A DNA stretch of 64,000 nucleotides from Ferruginibacter sp050611725 (GCF_050611725.1 NZ_JBODJB010000001.1:2976001-3040000); one strand, 5' to 3'. Shown: positions 27,166-35,316, numbered from the stretch's first letter. The notes: generated by a model from the sequence alone, not told the origin. Numbers and translations: made by a program.

Positions 27166-27777
27166 ATGAAAAAAATAACTGCATCATTTATTTTGACCTT
27201 TATTGCATTGTTTTCGTATGCTCAAAAAAACATAGTATTAATAAAACCAGGCGAAAGTGTAGGTGAACTTAAACTTGGCATGAGCCCTGCTCAAACATAC
27301 AATATTTTAAAAGGAAATATTACATGGAGAACATATCAGGAAGAACTTAGCATATTTACTGAATATGCTGCCAGAAAAATTTCAACCGATAGCCTTCCTC
27401 AATTCATTATAGGCTTTGATAGTTGTGCCGCCTACATGGGTGAGGCTCCAGAAAACTTGCCTGTATATAAACTTTATTTCAAAAACGGGCAATTGATCTA
27501 TTTCATTATTACTTCTTACGAACCATGGATAATACCCGAAGAAAAGAAAATCACACAAAAAAATAGGGTTGGCTTATTTACCGGCGTGTTGGAATGTGCA
27601 GAGAAAATGAACAGCGATTATATTTCTCTTAAGTGTGGTGATTATGATGGCGAATACATTTACTATAAAGAAGGAATTCAATTCATCTTTGATGAACAAA
27701 TTATAAGAACCATTTGTGTATTTACTCCATTACCCGATTACAAAAAACTGGTGGCAGATAAAATATCCAAACAGTAA
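27166..27777 (+). CDS. Secreted protein of unknown function
   Basis: Reading from the ATG at 27166 gives 203 aa with a clear signal peptide (MKKITASFILTFIALFSYAQ, cleavage near residue 20). This start is preferred to the upstream in-frame codon at 27100, which overlaps the preceding gene and would bury the signal. The mature part has mixed alpha/beta character with two Cys and no recognisable domain. It is probably periplasmic or outer membrane associated. A bidirectional terminator follows. Confidence 0.7.
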   Translation: MKKITASFILTFIALFSYAQKNIVLIKPGESVGELKLGMSPAQTYNILKGNITWRTYQEELSIFTEYAARKISTDSLPQFIIGFDSCAAYMGEAPENLPVYKLYFKNGQLIYFIITSYEPWIIPEEKKITQKNRVGLFTGVLECAEKMNSDYISLKCGDYDGEYIYYKEGIQFIFDEQIIRTICVFTPLPDYKKLVADKISKQ

Positions 27778-27831
27778 GCTACCGGAAATCTTCCTAAACT
27801 CATTTTGATCTTTTACGGGACTAATAAAATC

Positions 27832-27857
27832 AAAACCCTCTTAAAAAAGAGGGTTTT
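27832..27857. terminator. Bidirectional intrinsic terminator
   Basis: AAAACCCTC (27832-27840) pairs with GAGGGTTTT (27849-27857) around an 8-nt A-rich loop. It serves the plus-strand secreted protein gene and the minus-strand tRNA-Cys gene. Confidence 0.85.
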
Positions 27858-27858
27858 G

Positions 27859-27929
27859 AGGTCCCGAGCGGATTCGAACCGCTGTGGAAGCTTTTGCAGA
27901 GCTCTGCCTAGCCACTCGGCCACAGGACC
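27859..27929 (-). tRNA. tRNA-Cys (anticodon GCA)
   Basis: The minus strand folds as a 71-nt tRNA: acceptor GGTCCTG/CGGGACC (7 bp with one G-T), D arm GCC...GGC, anticodon stem GAGCT/AGCTT with loop CTGCAAA (anticodon GCA), and T arm AGCGG-TTCGAAT-CCGCT. The discriminator is T, as usual for tRNA-Cys. CCA is not encoded. Confidence 0.95.
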
Positions 27930-27948
27930 ATTTTGTTTTTTAGAGTTG

Positions 27949-27956
27949 CAAAAATA
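27949..27956 (-). promoter_or_regulatory. -7 promoter element of tRNA-Cys
   Basis: Minus-strand TATTTTTG, 19 bp ahead of the mature 5' end. Confidence 0.6.
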
Positions 27957-28001
27957 AGGTATTTTTATGCATAATTAAATTCTTAACGTAAAAAATGCTG
28001 T

Positions 28002-28883
28002 ATGAACCGAATTGCAGATTCTGAACTGATTATCAATAAAAGAGGTGCTATTTATCATTTAGATGTACGCCCCGAAGAACTGGCAGAAACTATTATTACC
28101 GTTGGTGATCCCGATAGAGTGAAAGAAGTGAGCAAACATTTCGATAAAATAGAATATAAGAACCAACACAGAGAGTTTATTACCCATACGGGATATATTG
28201 GTAAGAAACGCATCAGTTGTATGAGTACGGGTATTGGGCCGGATAATATTGATATTGCCCTGAATGAAGCCGATGCTTTGGCCAATATCGATTTTGAAAC
28301 AAGAACCATTAAAGAAAAGCATACTGCCCTAAACATTATCCGCTTTGGCACTTGCGGTTCTTTACAAAGACATGTATCGGTTGATACTTTTGTGGCAGGT
28401 ACACATGGGCTTGGATTAGATAATGTACTGCACTACTACCGAATGGAAAACAATGAAGAAGAAAGACAATTATTGCATGCGTTCAATACACATACACAAT
28501 TGGCAACCGGCCCCGTTGCTCCTTACATTTCTATGGCAAGCGGTAAGTTGTTGAAAAATTTTACTGATAAATATCATCAGGGAATTACAGTTACTTGCCC
28601 GGGTTTTTACGGACCGCAAGGAAGGGTTTTAAGAATGGGGTTGGCATATCCCGGACTGATAGACAAGTTGACAACTTTTGAATTTGGCAATCATCATATT
28701 GCAAATTTCGAAATGGAATCTTCAGCCATTTACGGTTTAGGAAAGATAATGGGACATCATTGCGTTAGCTTAAATGTAATTGTTGCTAACCGCATTGCTA
28801 AAGAGTTTTCAAAAGATGGTGCTGCCGCAGTAGAAAGTCTGATCAAACATTCATTAGGTATTATTGCAGATTCAAGTATATAA
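28002..28883 (+). CDS. Nucleoside phosphorylase (uridine/purine nucleoside phosphorylase family)
   Basis: A 293-aa member of the PNP/UDP family, which cleaves nucleosides with phosphate to give a base and ribose-1-phosphate. Visible are the phosphate-binding VGDPDRVKEV, the GIGPDNIDIALNE stretch, RFGTCGSLQ, and FEMESSAIYGLG, whose Met and Glu contact the ribose. The sequence is closer to uridine phosphorylases than to trimeric PNPs, but the base preference is uncertain. dapF begins 1 bp after the stop, suggesting co-transcription. Confidence 0.88.
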   Translation: MNRIADSELIINKRGAIYHLDVRPEELAETIITVGDPDRVKEVSKHFDKIEYKNQHREFITHTGYIGKKRISCMSTGIGPDNIDIALNEADALANIDFETRTIKEKHTALNIIRFGTCGSLQRHVSVDTFVAGTHGLGLDNVLHYYRMENNEEERQLLHAFNTHTQLATGPVAPYISMASGKLLKNFTDKYHQGITVTCPGFYGPQGRVLRMGLAYPGLIDKLTTFEFGNHHIANFEMESSAIYGLGKIMGHHCVSLNVIVANRIAKEFSKDGAAAVESLIKHSLGIIADSSI

Positions 28884-28884
28884 A

Positions 28885-29667
28885 ATGAAAATTCAATTCT
28901 TTAAATATCAGGGAACCGGAAACGATTTTGTAATCCTGAATAATATGTCAAATCAAATTACTGATCTATCAACTGAACAGATCAACTTTTTATGCGACAG
29001 AAAATTTGGCATTGGTGCAGATGGGCTAATGTTATTAAGTAAAAAAGAAGGCTATGATTTTGAAATGATATATTACAATGCTGATGGTAATGAAAGCAGC
29101 ATGTGTGGTAATGGAGGCAGATGTCTGGTGAAATTTGCTTACCATCAGGGTATCAATAAATCTGAGTATCATTTTATAGCTATTGACGGAGAACATGAAG
29201 CAGAAATTGACATGGATGGTACCGTTAGCTTAAAAATGAAAGATGTAGATGAAGTTGAAGAATACGGACACCATGCCGTTTTAAATACCGGTTCACCGCA
29301 TTATGTAAAATTCAGCAGTAATGTAAAAACAAAAGATGTATTTACAGAAGGTAAAGAAATTCGTTATAGCAAAGAATATGCGGAAAAGGGCATTAATGTG
29401 AATTTTGTAGAAACAATAGACGACGGAACCATTTATGTACGTACTTACGAAAGAGGTGTAGAAAACGAAACACTTAGTTGCGGTACCGGCGTAACAGCGG
29501 CTGCATTGGTAAGTGCACACAATGAAAATGGTTTCAATGAAGTAAAAGTAAAAACTCCCGGAGGAAATTTATCTGTTGAGTTTGATAAAATAGATGATAC
29601 ACATTTTAAAAACATCTGGCTTTGCGGACCGGCAGAGTTTGTGTATAGCGGAGAAATTGACATATAA
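28885..29667 (+). CDS. dapF: Diaminopimelate epimerase
   Basis: DapF converts LL- to meso-diaminopimelate for lysine and peptidoglycan synthesis. The 260-aa protein has both catalytic cysteines in their usual contexts, MCGNGGRC in the first half and LSCGTGVTAAA in the second, plus the N-terminal KYQGTGNDFV motif. I start at the ATG at 28885, where homologues begin. Upstream in-frame codons overlap the phosphorylase gene. Confidence 0.96.
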   Translation: MKIQFFKYQGTGNDFVILNNMSNQITDLSTEQINFLCDRKFGIGADGLMLLSKKEGYDFEMIYYNADGNESSMCGNGGRCLVKFAYHQGINKSEYHFIAIDGEHEAEIDMDGTVSLKMKDVDEVEEYGHHAVLNTGSPHYVKFSSNVKTKDVFTEGKEIRYSKEYAEKGINVNFVETIDDGTIYVRTYERGVENETLSCGTGVTAAALVSAHNENGFNEVKVKTPGGNLSVEFDKIDDTHFKNIWLCGPAEFVYSGEIDI

Positions 29668-29673
29668 TTGCTG

Positions 29674-29789
29674 CATTTACGATTTGAGATTTTGGATTTA
29701 CGATTTTGTTCAAATTGTTAGAGTATGTCTATTATTGAGTAAGATAACATGCAAAAGAAATCGTAAATCGTACATGCCAAATCGTATAT
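29674..29789. repeat. ATCGTA-family inverted repeat between dapF and corA
   Basis: Left part ATTTACGATTTGAGATTTTGG (about 29675) and ATTTACGATTTT (about 29696-29707) face right-hand copies AAATCGTAAATCGTACATGCC and AAATCGTATAT (29758-29789). The words CATnCCAAATCGTA are shared with the repeat before coaE (834-853). Confidence 0.7.
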
Positions 29790-29793
29790 ACAA

Positions 29794-30729
29794 ATGATAC
29801 AATACTTCAAAAACTTAGATAGCAAAACGATTGAGATTGATAAACCCGAAACGGGTACTTGGGTAAATGTTTTACCTCCGTTAAAACAGGAAGAATTTAC
29901 TGAACTGAGTGAGTCGCTGGATATACCTTTAGATTTTTTGAAAGACTCACTGGATATAGATGAAAGAAGTCGTTATGAAATTGACGACAATGTAAAATTG
30001 ATCGTTATAAAAACGCCTACTGAAAACAACTCTTTCAACGACAGCGACGCCTACTATATTACGATCCCTATTTGTATCATACTTACGCACAATCAAATTG
30101 TAACGGTAAATTCATTCGAGAACGAAGCCATTAAAAAATTCCTGAATACTTTTCAAAACAGACATCCTGATAAAAAGAATATGATGGTCTTGAAAATATT
30201 TGAAAAGATCACTACCAATTTTCAGGATTACTTGAAGGAAATTAATCTTAGAAGAAACACACTTGAACAAAAACTGTACGATGCTAACAGAAATGAAGAA
30301 TTGCTTCAATTAATGAGGATACAAAAAAGCCTGGTATATTTTATTACCGCATTACGTAGCAATGAATTGCTAATGATGAAACTGGCCCGAACCAATGTAA
30401 TGCAGTTGAATGAAGAAGAGAAAGATATTTTGGATGATCTGATCGTAGAAACCAGTCAGGCATTGGAAATGGCCAACACTTACACTAATATTCTGAGCAG
30501 CACTTTAGATGCATTTGCAAGCATCATCAGCAATAACCAAAACGAAGTTTTAAAAAGATTAACAACACTCACTATATTTTTAAGTATCCCTGTATTGATT
30601 GCCAGCATTTATGGCATGAATACACCTATTCCATATAAAGACAATCACCTTACATTTTGGATACCGGTAAGCATTTCATTTATCATTTTGATATTTGTGG
30701 TATTAAATTATTTAAAAAGAAGAAAATAA
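29794..30729 (+). CDS. CorA-family magnesium/divalent cation transporter
   Basis: A 311-aa protein with a long cytoplasmic N-terminal domain (alpha/beta funnel plus long helices) and two C-terminal membrane helices. The first ends in the signature IYGMN that forms the ion-selectivity loop. That makes it a 2-TM-GxN channel of the CorA family, forming homopentamers in the inner membrane. The loop residues TPIPYKDN lack the usual acidic pair. Magnesium is the likely ion; cobalt or zinc cannot be excluded. The Nudix gene starts 1 bp downstream. Confidence 0.92.
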   Translation: MIQYFKNLDSKTIEIDKPETGTWVNVLPPLKQEEFTELSESLDIPLDFLKDSLDIDERSRYEIDDNVKLIVIKTPTENNSFNDSDAYYITIPICIILTHNQIVTVNSFENEAIKKFLNTFQNRHPDKKNMMVLKIFEKITTNFQDYLKEINLRRNTLEQKLYDANRNEELLQLMRIQKSLVYFITALRSNELLMMKLARTNVMQLNEEEKDILDDLIVETSQALEMANTYTNILSSTLDAFASIISNNQNEVLKRLTTLTIFLSIPVLIASIYGMNTPIPYKDNHLTFWIPVSISFIILIFVVLNYLKRRK

Positions 30730-30730
30730 A

Positions 30731-31192
30731 ATGATCACTCTTAGAGTTTACGGCATTTTGATAAATGAATTGAAACAAGTGCTGGTTAGCGATGAATATA
30801 TACGTGGAAACTATTTTACAAAATTCCCTGGTGGCGGATTGGAATTTGGCGAGGGAACAAGAGATTGTCTGCAAAGAGAGTTCATGGAAGAAATGAATTT
30901 GAAAGTAGAGATCGGCGATCACATTTACACAACCGATTTTTTTCAAATAAGTGCATTTAATACCGCTCAGCAAATAATCTCCATTTATTATTTTGCAAAG
31001 GCATTAGAACCAATCTCAGTTCCGTTACGCACTACCCCATTCGATTTTGATGAGCTGCAATTAAAAGTATATAGCGAAATACAACAAACTGAAACATTTC
31101 GCTTTGTAGATTTTAATACCTTTTCTGAAGAAACGGTATCTCTCCCTATTGATAAGATCGTTGCTAAGCTTATTAAAGAAAAGTACAGTTGA
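30731..31192 (+). CDS. Nudix hydrolase
   Basis: A 153-aa protein with a Nudix box starting GGGLEFGEGT and ending QREFMEEMNL (about residues 35-57), which matches GX5EX7REUXEEXGU with the final Gly replaced. Nudix enzymes hydrolyse nucleoside diphosphates linked to another moiety. The substrate cannot be told. It is tightly coupled to the CorA gene (1-bp gap). Confidence 0.88.
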   Translation: MITLRVYGILINELKQVLVSDEYIRGNYFTKFPGGGLEFGEGTRDCLQREFMEEMNLKVEIGDHIYTTDFFQISAFNTAQQIISIYYFAKALEPISVPLRTTPFDFDELQLKVYSEIQQTETFRFVDFNTFSEETVSLPIDKIVAKLIKEKYS

Positions 31193-31290
31193 TAGACCTA
31201 CCTCGATTGTTATAAAATTCTTGCCAAAAAATTATTAGAATTAAAAAAAAGTTGTTTCCTTGTAGGATAATTAAACCAAAACCTTGTCTT

Positions 31291-32253
31291 ATGTTCAAAA
31301 AGATCCTCAAATGGATAGGCATTATTTTGTTGTTTATCATTATCGGACTAACCATAACGGTAATGCTTAGGCAAAATATACAATTCGATGCTCCATATCC
31401 GTCTATACATGCTGTAAAAGACAGTGCTGTCATAGCTCGTGGGAAATACCTAGTATATGGTCCTGCACATTGTGCCGATTGCCATGGTGCTGTAGGCTCC
31501 GAAGCTCAAGTTAATGCCGGAGTAGAAGTTCCCCTTTCAGGCGGATATGTTTTTCAAATACCGCCGGGTGATATCCATGTACCTAATATTACACCTGATA
31601 AAACTGGTATCGGTAAACTAACTGATGAACAAATTGCCCGTTCGTTGCGTAACGGAGTTGGGTATGACGGAAGAGCCATTTTCGATTTTATGCCATTCCA
31701 TAATACCAGTGATGATGACCTAACAGCTATTATATCTTATTTGCGTACAACCAAACCTGTTAGCAACGATGTTCCCAAACATAGTTTTAGTCTTTTAGGT
31801 AAGATATTAAAAGCACTGGTAATTAAACCAACAGGACCTACAGGTGATGTTCCAAAATCCGTTACGCCTGACTCTTCTATTGAATATGGAAGATACCTTG
31901 CAACAAGTGTAGCAAACTGCAGAGGCTGTCATACAGAGAGAGACTTGAAAACAGGTGCGTTTGTAGGACCCGATTACGCCGGTGGATTTGAAATTGAATC
32001 TCCTGTAGATAAAAAATATATTTTTCATACGCCCAATATTTCGCCTGATAAAAAAACAGGCCATATAGTTGATTGGACCGAAGAAATGTTCATTAGTCGT
32101 TTTAGAAAAGGAAAATTAATTCCGCAATCACCAATGCCATGGGGGCCTTTCGGCAGAATGACCGATATGGAGTTAAAAGCCATTTACAAGTATTTAAAAA
32201 CCGTTACCCCTGTTGAAAGAAAAATTGAAAAAATACTAGAAGTAAAAAAATAA
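31291..32253 (+). CDS. Membrane-anchored dihaem c-type cytochrome
   Basis: A 320-aa protein with an N-terminal membrane anchor (about residues 5-26) and two haem-binding CxxCH motifs, CADCH (61-65) and CRGCH (210-214), each in its own cytochrome c fold. The two-domain layout resembles the cytochrome subunits of membrane alcohol or aldehyde dehydrogenases, and it is a likely periplasmic electron carrier. I start at 31291; the longer frame adds 13 residues before the anchor. Maturation would use the Ccm proteins encoded at 17-20 kb. A terminator follows. Confidence 0.88.
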   Translation: MFKKILKWIGIILLFIIIGLTITVMLRQNIQFDAPYPSIHAVKDSAVIARGKYLVYGPAHCADCHGAVGSEAQVNAGVEVPLSGGYVFQIPPGDIHVPNITPDKTGIGKLTDEQIARSLRNGVGYDGRAIFDFMPFHNTSDDDLTAIISYLRTTKPVSNDVPKHSFSLLGKILKALVIKPTGPTGDVPKSVTPDSSIEYGRYLATSVANCRGCHTERDLKTGAFVGPDYAGGFEIESPVDKKYIFHTPNISPDKKTGHIVDWTEEMFISRFRKGKLIPQSPMPWGPFGRMTDMELKAIYKYLKTVTPVERKIEKILEVKK

Positions 32254-32273
32254 CGGTCGGATCTGGATCAAAT

Positions 32274-32305
32274 AAAAATGTCACATCGTTAGGTGTGACA
32301 TTTTT
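32274..32305 (+). terminator. Intrinsic terminator of the cytochrome gene
   Basis: A 13-bp stem, AAAAATGTCACAT (32274-32286) with GTGTGACATTTTT (32293-32305), 6-nt loop, between the cytochrome gene and the 3' end of RNase P RNA. Confidence 0.85.
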
Positions 32306-32341
32306 ATTAAAAAACCATCAGCCTGTAAGCCGGATTCTGTT

Positions 32342-32359
32342 CCCCCAACAAGTTAGGGG
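32342..32359. repeat. CCCCCAACAAGTTAGGGG palindrome within rnpB
   Basis: 18-bp imperfect palindrome near the 3' part of the RNA, one base different from the copy at 32574. Confidence 0.75.
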
Positions 32360-32532
32360 TGGTTATCATTTATCTGGCTGCAACATTACTGTTGCAATCT
32401 TGCTGCCTACCCTTCAACTCGGACGAGCCGCCCTCAAACGCTGATATACGTGGCATTACAGCACATAAGGTTTACCCGTTACTATGGTTACCCATAATGA
32501 CTGTGAGCTCTTACCTCACATTTTCACCCTTA

Positions 32533-32549
32533 TCTCGCCTAAGGCGAGA
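32533..32549. repeat. TCTCGCCTAAGGCGAGA palindrome within rnpB
   Basis: Eight-bp arms around a single base. It shares the GCCTAAGGC/GCCTTAGGC core with the copy at 32638. Confidence 0.7.
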
Positions 32550-32573
32550 CGGTAATTTTCTGTGGCACTTTCT

Positions 32574-32591
32574 CCCCCAACAAGTTGGGGG
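32574..32591. repeat. CCCCCAACAAGTTGGGGG palindrome within rnpB
   Basis: 18-bp palindrome with 8-bp arms; second copy of the element at 32342. Confidence 0.75.
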
Positions 32592-32637
32592 CCGGCCATT
32601 AACCGGTATGTTGCCCTTTGCTGTCCGGACTTTCCTT

Positions 32638-32652
32638 CCCGCCTTAGGCGGG
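32638..32652. repeat. CCCGCCTTAGGCGGG palindrome within rnpB
   Basis: Seven-bp arms around a single base, close to the 5' end of the RNA, probably capping helix P3. Confidence 0.7.
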
Positions 32653-32676
32653 ACGATAACCCGGCTGATAGTAATG

Positions 32677-32684
32677 CAAAGGTA
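32677..32684 (-). promoter_or_regulatory. -7 promoter element of rnpB
   Basis: Minus-strand TACCTTTG, about 6 bp before the predicted 5' end of the RNA. Confidence 0.65.
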
Positions 32685-32729
32685 GTTTTAATTTATTTTA
32701 TGGTTGTTTTAAGGATAATTAAGAAAATA

Positions 32730-32766
32730 TTTGTCGTTTTAAATCTTTATCGTAATATTGCAATAT
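32730..32766 (+). promoter_or_regulatory. Promoter and operator-like palindrome of the ars operon
   Basis: TTTG (32730-32733), a 19-bp spacer and TAATATTG (32753-32760) form a Bacteroidota promoter. A perfect 12-bp palindrome, ATATTGCAATAT (32755-32766), overlaps the -7 element and the predicted start site. This is where the ArsR-family product of the next gene would bind to block transcription. Confidence 0.7.
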
Positions 32767-32778
32767 ACAATTAAAGAT

Positions 32779-33111
32779 ATGGGAGCAACGAAGACAGATT
32801 TTTTTTCAGAAAAACAAAATGAAATAGCCAATATCATGAAAGCTTTGGGCCATCCTGCAAGGGTAGCCATCATTGATTATTTGTTGACTGTAAATACCTG
32901 TATTTGTGGAGATATAGTAAATGTTTTGCCCCTTGCACAACCAACAGTATCGCAACATCTCAAAGAATTAAAAAATGCCGGTTTGATAAAAGGTAATATT
33001 GAAGGCAATGCAATCTGTTATTGCATCGACGAAAAAACCTTTGTGAAATTTCAAAAATATTTAGGCGACATTTTCACGAAAATTCAAAAACAAAAAAGCA
33101 ATTGTTGTTAA
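32779..33111 (+). CDS. arsR: ArsR-family metalloregulator
   Basis: A 110-aa winged-helix repressor of the ArsR/SmtB family. The DNA recognition helix region is LAQPTVSQHLKELKNAGLIKG. The start of that helix pair holds NTCICGDIV, where Cys-x-Cys can bind As(III), and the extreme C-terminus ends in NCC. The ATG at 32779 is used; an upstream TTG lies inside the operator. It likely represses its own operon until arsenite binds. First gene of a four-gene arsenic cluster. Confidence 0.88.
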   Translation: MGATKTDFFSEKQNEIANIMKALGHPARVAIIDYLLTVNTCICGDIVNVLPLAQPTVSQHLKELKNAGLIKGNIEGNAICYCIDEKTFVKFQKYLGDIFTKIQKQKSNCC

Positions 33112-33128
33112 ATTAAAATATATAAAAA

Positions 33129-33599
33129 ATGAAACTATCTGAAATTAAAAATCATCTGGCCACTGCTACATCAGTAAATTTTAGTCTTCCAAATGGAAGT
33201 TTCGTGCCGGAACATTTTCATGTCACAGAGATAGGCATTCTTACTAAACACTTTATTGATTGTGGCGGTACCATTCGTAAAGAAGATAAAGTAAATTTTC
33301 AATTGATGGATGCTAATGATTATGACCATCGCTTGAAACCACAAAAATTGTTAAACATCATCGCTTTATCTGAAAAGAAATTAGGCATTGAAGATCTTGA
33401 AATAGAAGTAGAATACCAGGCTGATACGATCGGTAAATATGGATTGGACTTTAATGGTACTAATTTTGTACTAACCAATACCAATACGGCTTGTCTTGCG
33501 AACGACCATTGCGGTATTCCTCAAGGAAAACAAAAAATAAACTTAGCTGAATTAAAAAACGAAGCGGCTTGCTGCACACCTGGCGGTGGTTGCTGCTAA
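33129..33599 (+). CDS. DUF6428-family protein of the ars operon
   Basis: A 156-aa protein that I recall as the DUF6428 family, regularly found in Bacteroidota arsenic operons. It has no signal peptide. The N-terminal two thirds are beta-rich with His and Cys residues (EHFHVTEIG, HFIDCGG). The tail carries a thiol cluster, CCTPGGGCC, plus NTACLANDHCG. The role is unknown. The cysteine tail suggests binding or relay of arsenite, which is inference. It sits between arsR (17 bp) and the arsC-like gene (11 bp). Confidence 0.75.
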   Translation: MKLSEIKNHLATATSVNFSLPNGSFVPEHFHVTEIGILTKHFIDCGGTIRKEDKVNFQLMDANDYDHRLKPQKLLNIIALSEKKLGIEDLEIEVEYQADTIGKYGLDFNGTNFVLTNTNTACLANDHCGIPQGKQKINLAELKNEAACCTPGGGCC

Positions 33600-33610
33600 T
33601 AAAATAAAAT

Positions 33611-34222
33611 ATGTATAAAGAGATCGAAGAACATTGCAACAAACTCATCAATCAATTTGATGAGATATCAGAAGAGCGAAAATTAATATTGCAAAAAATA
33701 GCTGCACACATACAAACTAAGCTTGATAAGAACGAAGCTGTTCAATTGGTATATGTGTGTACACACAATTCCCGTAGAAGTCATTTTGGCCAAGTCTGGG
33801 CTGCTGTTGCAGCCGATTTTTATGGCATAAAAAATGTCTACACTTTTTCAGGAGGAACGGAAGCTACAGCATTCAACCCGAATGCAATCAATGCATTGGT
33901 AAGAACAAAATTCATTGTAAGTAAAACCACAGAAAGCAATAATCCGATCTACAAAGTGCAATTTGGAGAAGATAATTTTGTTACTTGTTTTTCAAAAACA
34001 TATAACGATAAAGAAAATCCGGCAAATAATTTTGTTGCGGTAATGACCTGTTCTGATGCGGATGAAAATTGTCCATTTATTACCGGCTGCGACTTAAGAA
34101 TAGGAACGACTTATGAGGATCCGAAAAAATTCGATGGCACTCCCTTACAAGATGAAAAATATCTTGAAAGAAGCAATCAAATTGCAGTAGAGTCTTTATA
34201 CATTTTTTCTTTGATCAAATAA
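33611..34222 (+). CDS. Low-molecular-weight phosphatase-like arsenate reductase
   Basis: A 203-aa protein with the LMW protein tyrosine phosphatase P-loop, C50-THNSRR (CX5R), preceded by hydrophobic LVYV. Later regions include FSGGTEATAFNPNAI and the general acid loop near MTCSDADENCPFI with further cysteines. In the thioredoxin-linked ArsC group this fold reduces arsenate to arsenite. The location directly before acr3 supports that role. It is longer than the usual 130-140 aa because of an N-terminal helical extension of about 45 residues. Confidence 0.85.
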   Translation: MYKEIEEHCNKLINQFDEISEERKLILQKIAAHIQTKLDKNEAVQLVYVCTHNSRRSHFGQVWAAVAADFYGIKNVYTFSGGTEATAFNPNAINALVRTKFIVSKTTESNNPIYKVQFGEDNFVTCFSKTYNDKENPANNFVAVMTCSDADENCPFITGCDLRIGTTYEDPKKFDGTPLQDEKYLERSNQIAVESLYIFSLIK

Positions 34223-34227
34223 TTATT

Positions 34228-35301
34228 ATGAGTGGCGACAATTGTGCTCCTGCAAAAAGAAATCAATTAGGTTTTATAGATAGATATCTCACTCTGTGGA
34301 TATTTTTAGCAATGCTATTGGGTGTAGCTGTAGGATATTTATTTCCATCATCAGCCAATTTTATCAATTCATTTTCTACTGGTACAACTAATATTCCTTT
34401 AGCAATAGGATTGATATTAATGATGTATCCACCTTTTGCAAAAGTGAGATACGATAAGTTAAAGGAAGTATTTAAAAATATAAAAGTACTCGGTGCATCT
34501 TTATTGCTGAATTGGGTAATTGGTCCGATATTGATGTTCTTCCTGGCTATTATTTTTCTTCATGGATACCCGGAATATATGGTGGGACTGATTCTTATAG
34601 GGCTTGCCCGCTGTATCGCTATGGTTATTGTATGGAATGAATTAGCAGAAGGCAGTCGTGAATACGCTGCAGGTTTAGTTGCATTGAATAGTATCTTTCA
34701 GGTATTGTTGTACAGCGTATACGCATATGTTTTTGTAACTGTGCTTCCTCCAATATTTGGCATTAAAGGTGCTGAAGTAAATATAACGATCGGGCAGATT
34801 GCACAAAGTGTTGCTATCTATTTGGGCATTCCTTTCGTGGCCGGTTTCATAACCAGATATATTTTAATAAAATTGAAAGGAGAAGAATGGTATCAAACAA
34901 AATTCATCCCTCTGATCTCTCCTATTACATTGATTGCATTATTGTTTACTATTCTGATCATGTTTAGCTTAAAGGGGGAATTAATTGTACAGATACCTTT
35001 TGATGTGTTACGAATTGCTCTACCCTTGGTGATCTATTTTGCAATTATGTTTGTAGTAAGTTTCTTTATTGGTAAAAAGATGGGAGCAGATTATTCAACC
35101 AATGCGTCAATAGCATTTACTGCTGCCGGCAATAATTTTGAATTGGCCATCGCTGTTGCTATTGGTGTATTCGGAATCAATAGTGGCCAAGCTTTTGCCG
35201 GGGTAATTGGCCCACTGGTAGAAGTACCGGCATTGATTGCGCTGGTGAATGTTGCTTTTTGGCTACGCAGAAAATACTATTCAAAAAATCGGCCGCAATA
35301 A
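34228..35301 (+). CDS. acr3: ACR3-family arsenite efflux transporter
   Basis: A 357-aa inner membrane protein with ten hydrophobic segments of the bile/arsenite/riboflavin transporter superfamily. Typical Acr3 features are the N-terminal DRYLTLWIFLAM, the LIGLARCIAMVIVWN motif with the conserved Cys of the transport path, and FTAAGNNFELAIAVAIG. It exports As(III) produced by the preceding reductase. It starts 5 bp after the phosphatase stop and ends the operon. It faces the his operon tail, 15 bp apart, with no clear terminator. Confidence 0.92.
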   Translation: MSGDNCAPAKRNQLGFIDRYLTLWIFLAMLLGVAVGYLFPSSANFINSFSTGTTNIPLAIGLILMMYPPFAKVRYDKLKEVFKNIKVLGASLLLNWVIGPILMFFLAIIFLHGYPEYMVGLILIGLARCIAMVIVWNELAEGSREYAAGLVALNSIFQVLLYSVYAYVFVTVLPPIFGIKGAEVNITIGQIAQSVAIYLGIPFVAGFITRYILIKLKGEEWYQTKFIPLISPITLIALLFTILIMFSLKGELIVQIPFDVLRIALPLVIYFAIMFVVSFFIGKKMGADYSTNASIAFTAAGNNFELAIAVAIGVFGINSGQAFAGVIGPLVEVPALIALVNVAFWLRRKYYSKNRPQ

Positions 35302-35316
35302 CAGAAGATTTTTTAA

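Larger units (their letters stand above)
32312..32671 (-). ncRNA. rnpB: RNase P RNA, bacterial type A
   Basis: The minus strand carries the hallmarks of RNase P RNA: the 5' ATCAGCC that pairs with GGCTGAT near the 3' end to form P1 (32663-32669 with 32317-32323), the GAGGAAAGTCC-like conserved core (here GGAAAGTCCGGACA), and the 3' ACAGAATCCGGCTTACAGGCTGAT. RNase P removes tRNA 5' leaders. The RNA is about 360 nt and ends in a T-run. Four palindromic repeats sit within it (listed separately), apparently in variable helices. A -7 element lies 6 bp upstream of the 5' end. Confidence 0.93.

Noticed and set aside
32359..32774. Plus-strand ORFs of 108 and 70 aa
   Set aside because: They lie on the antisense strand of RNase P RNA, and their codons come from its helices and palindromes.
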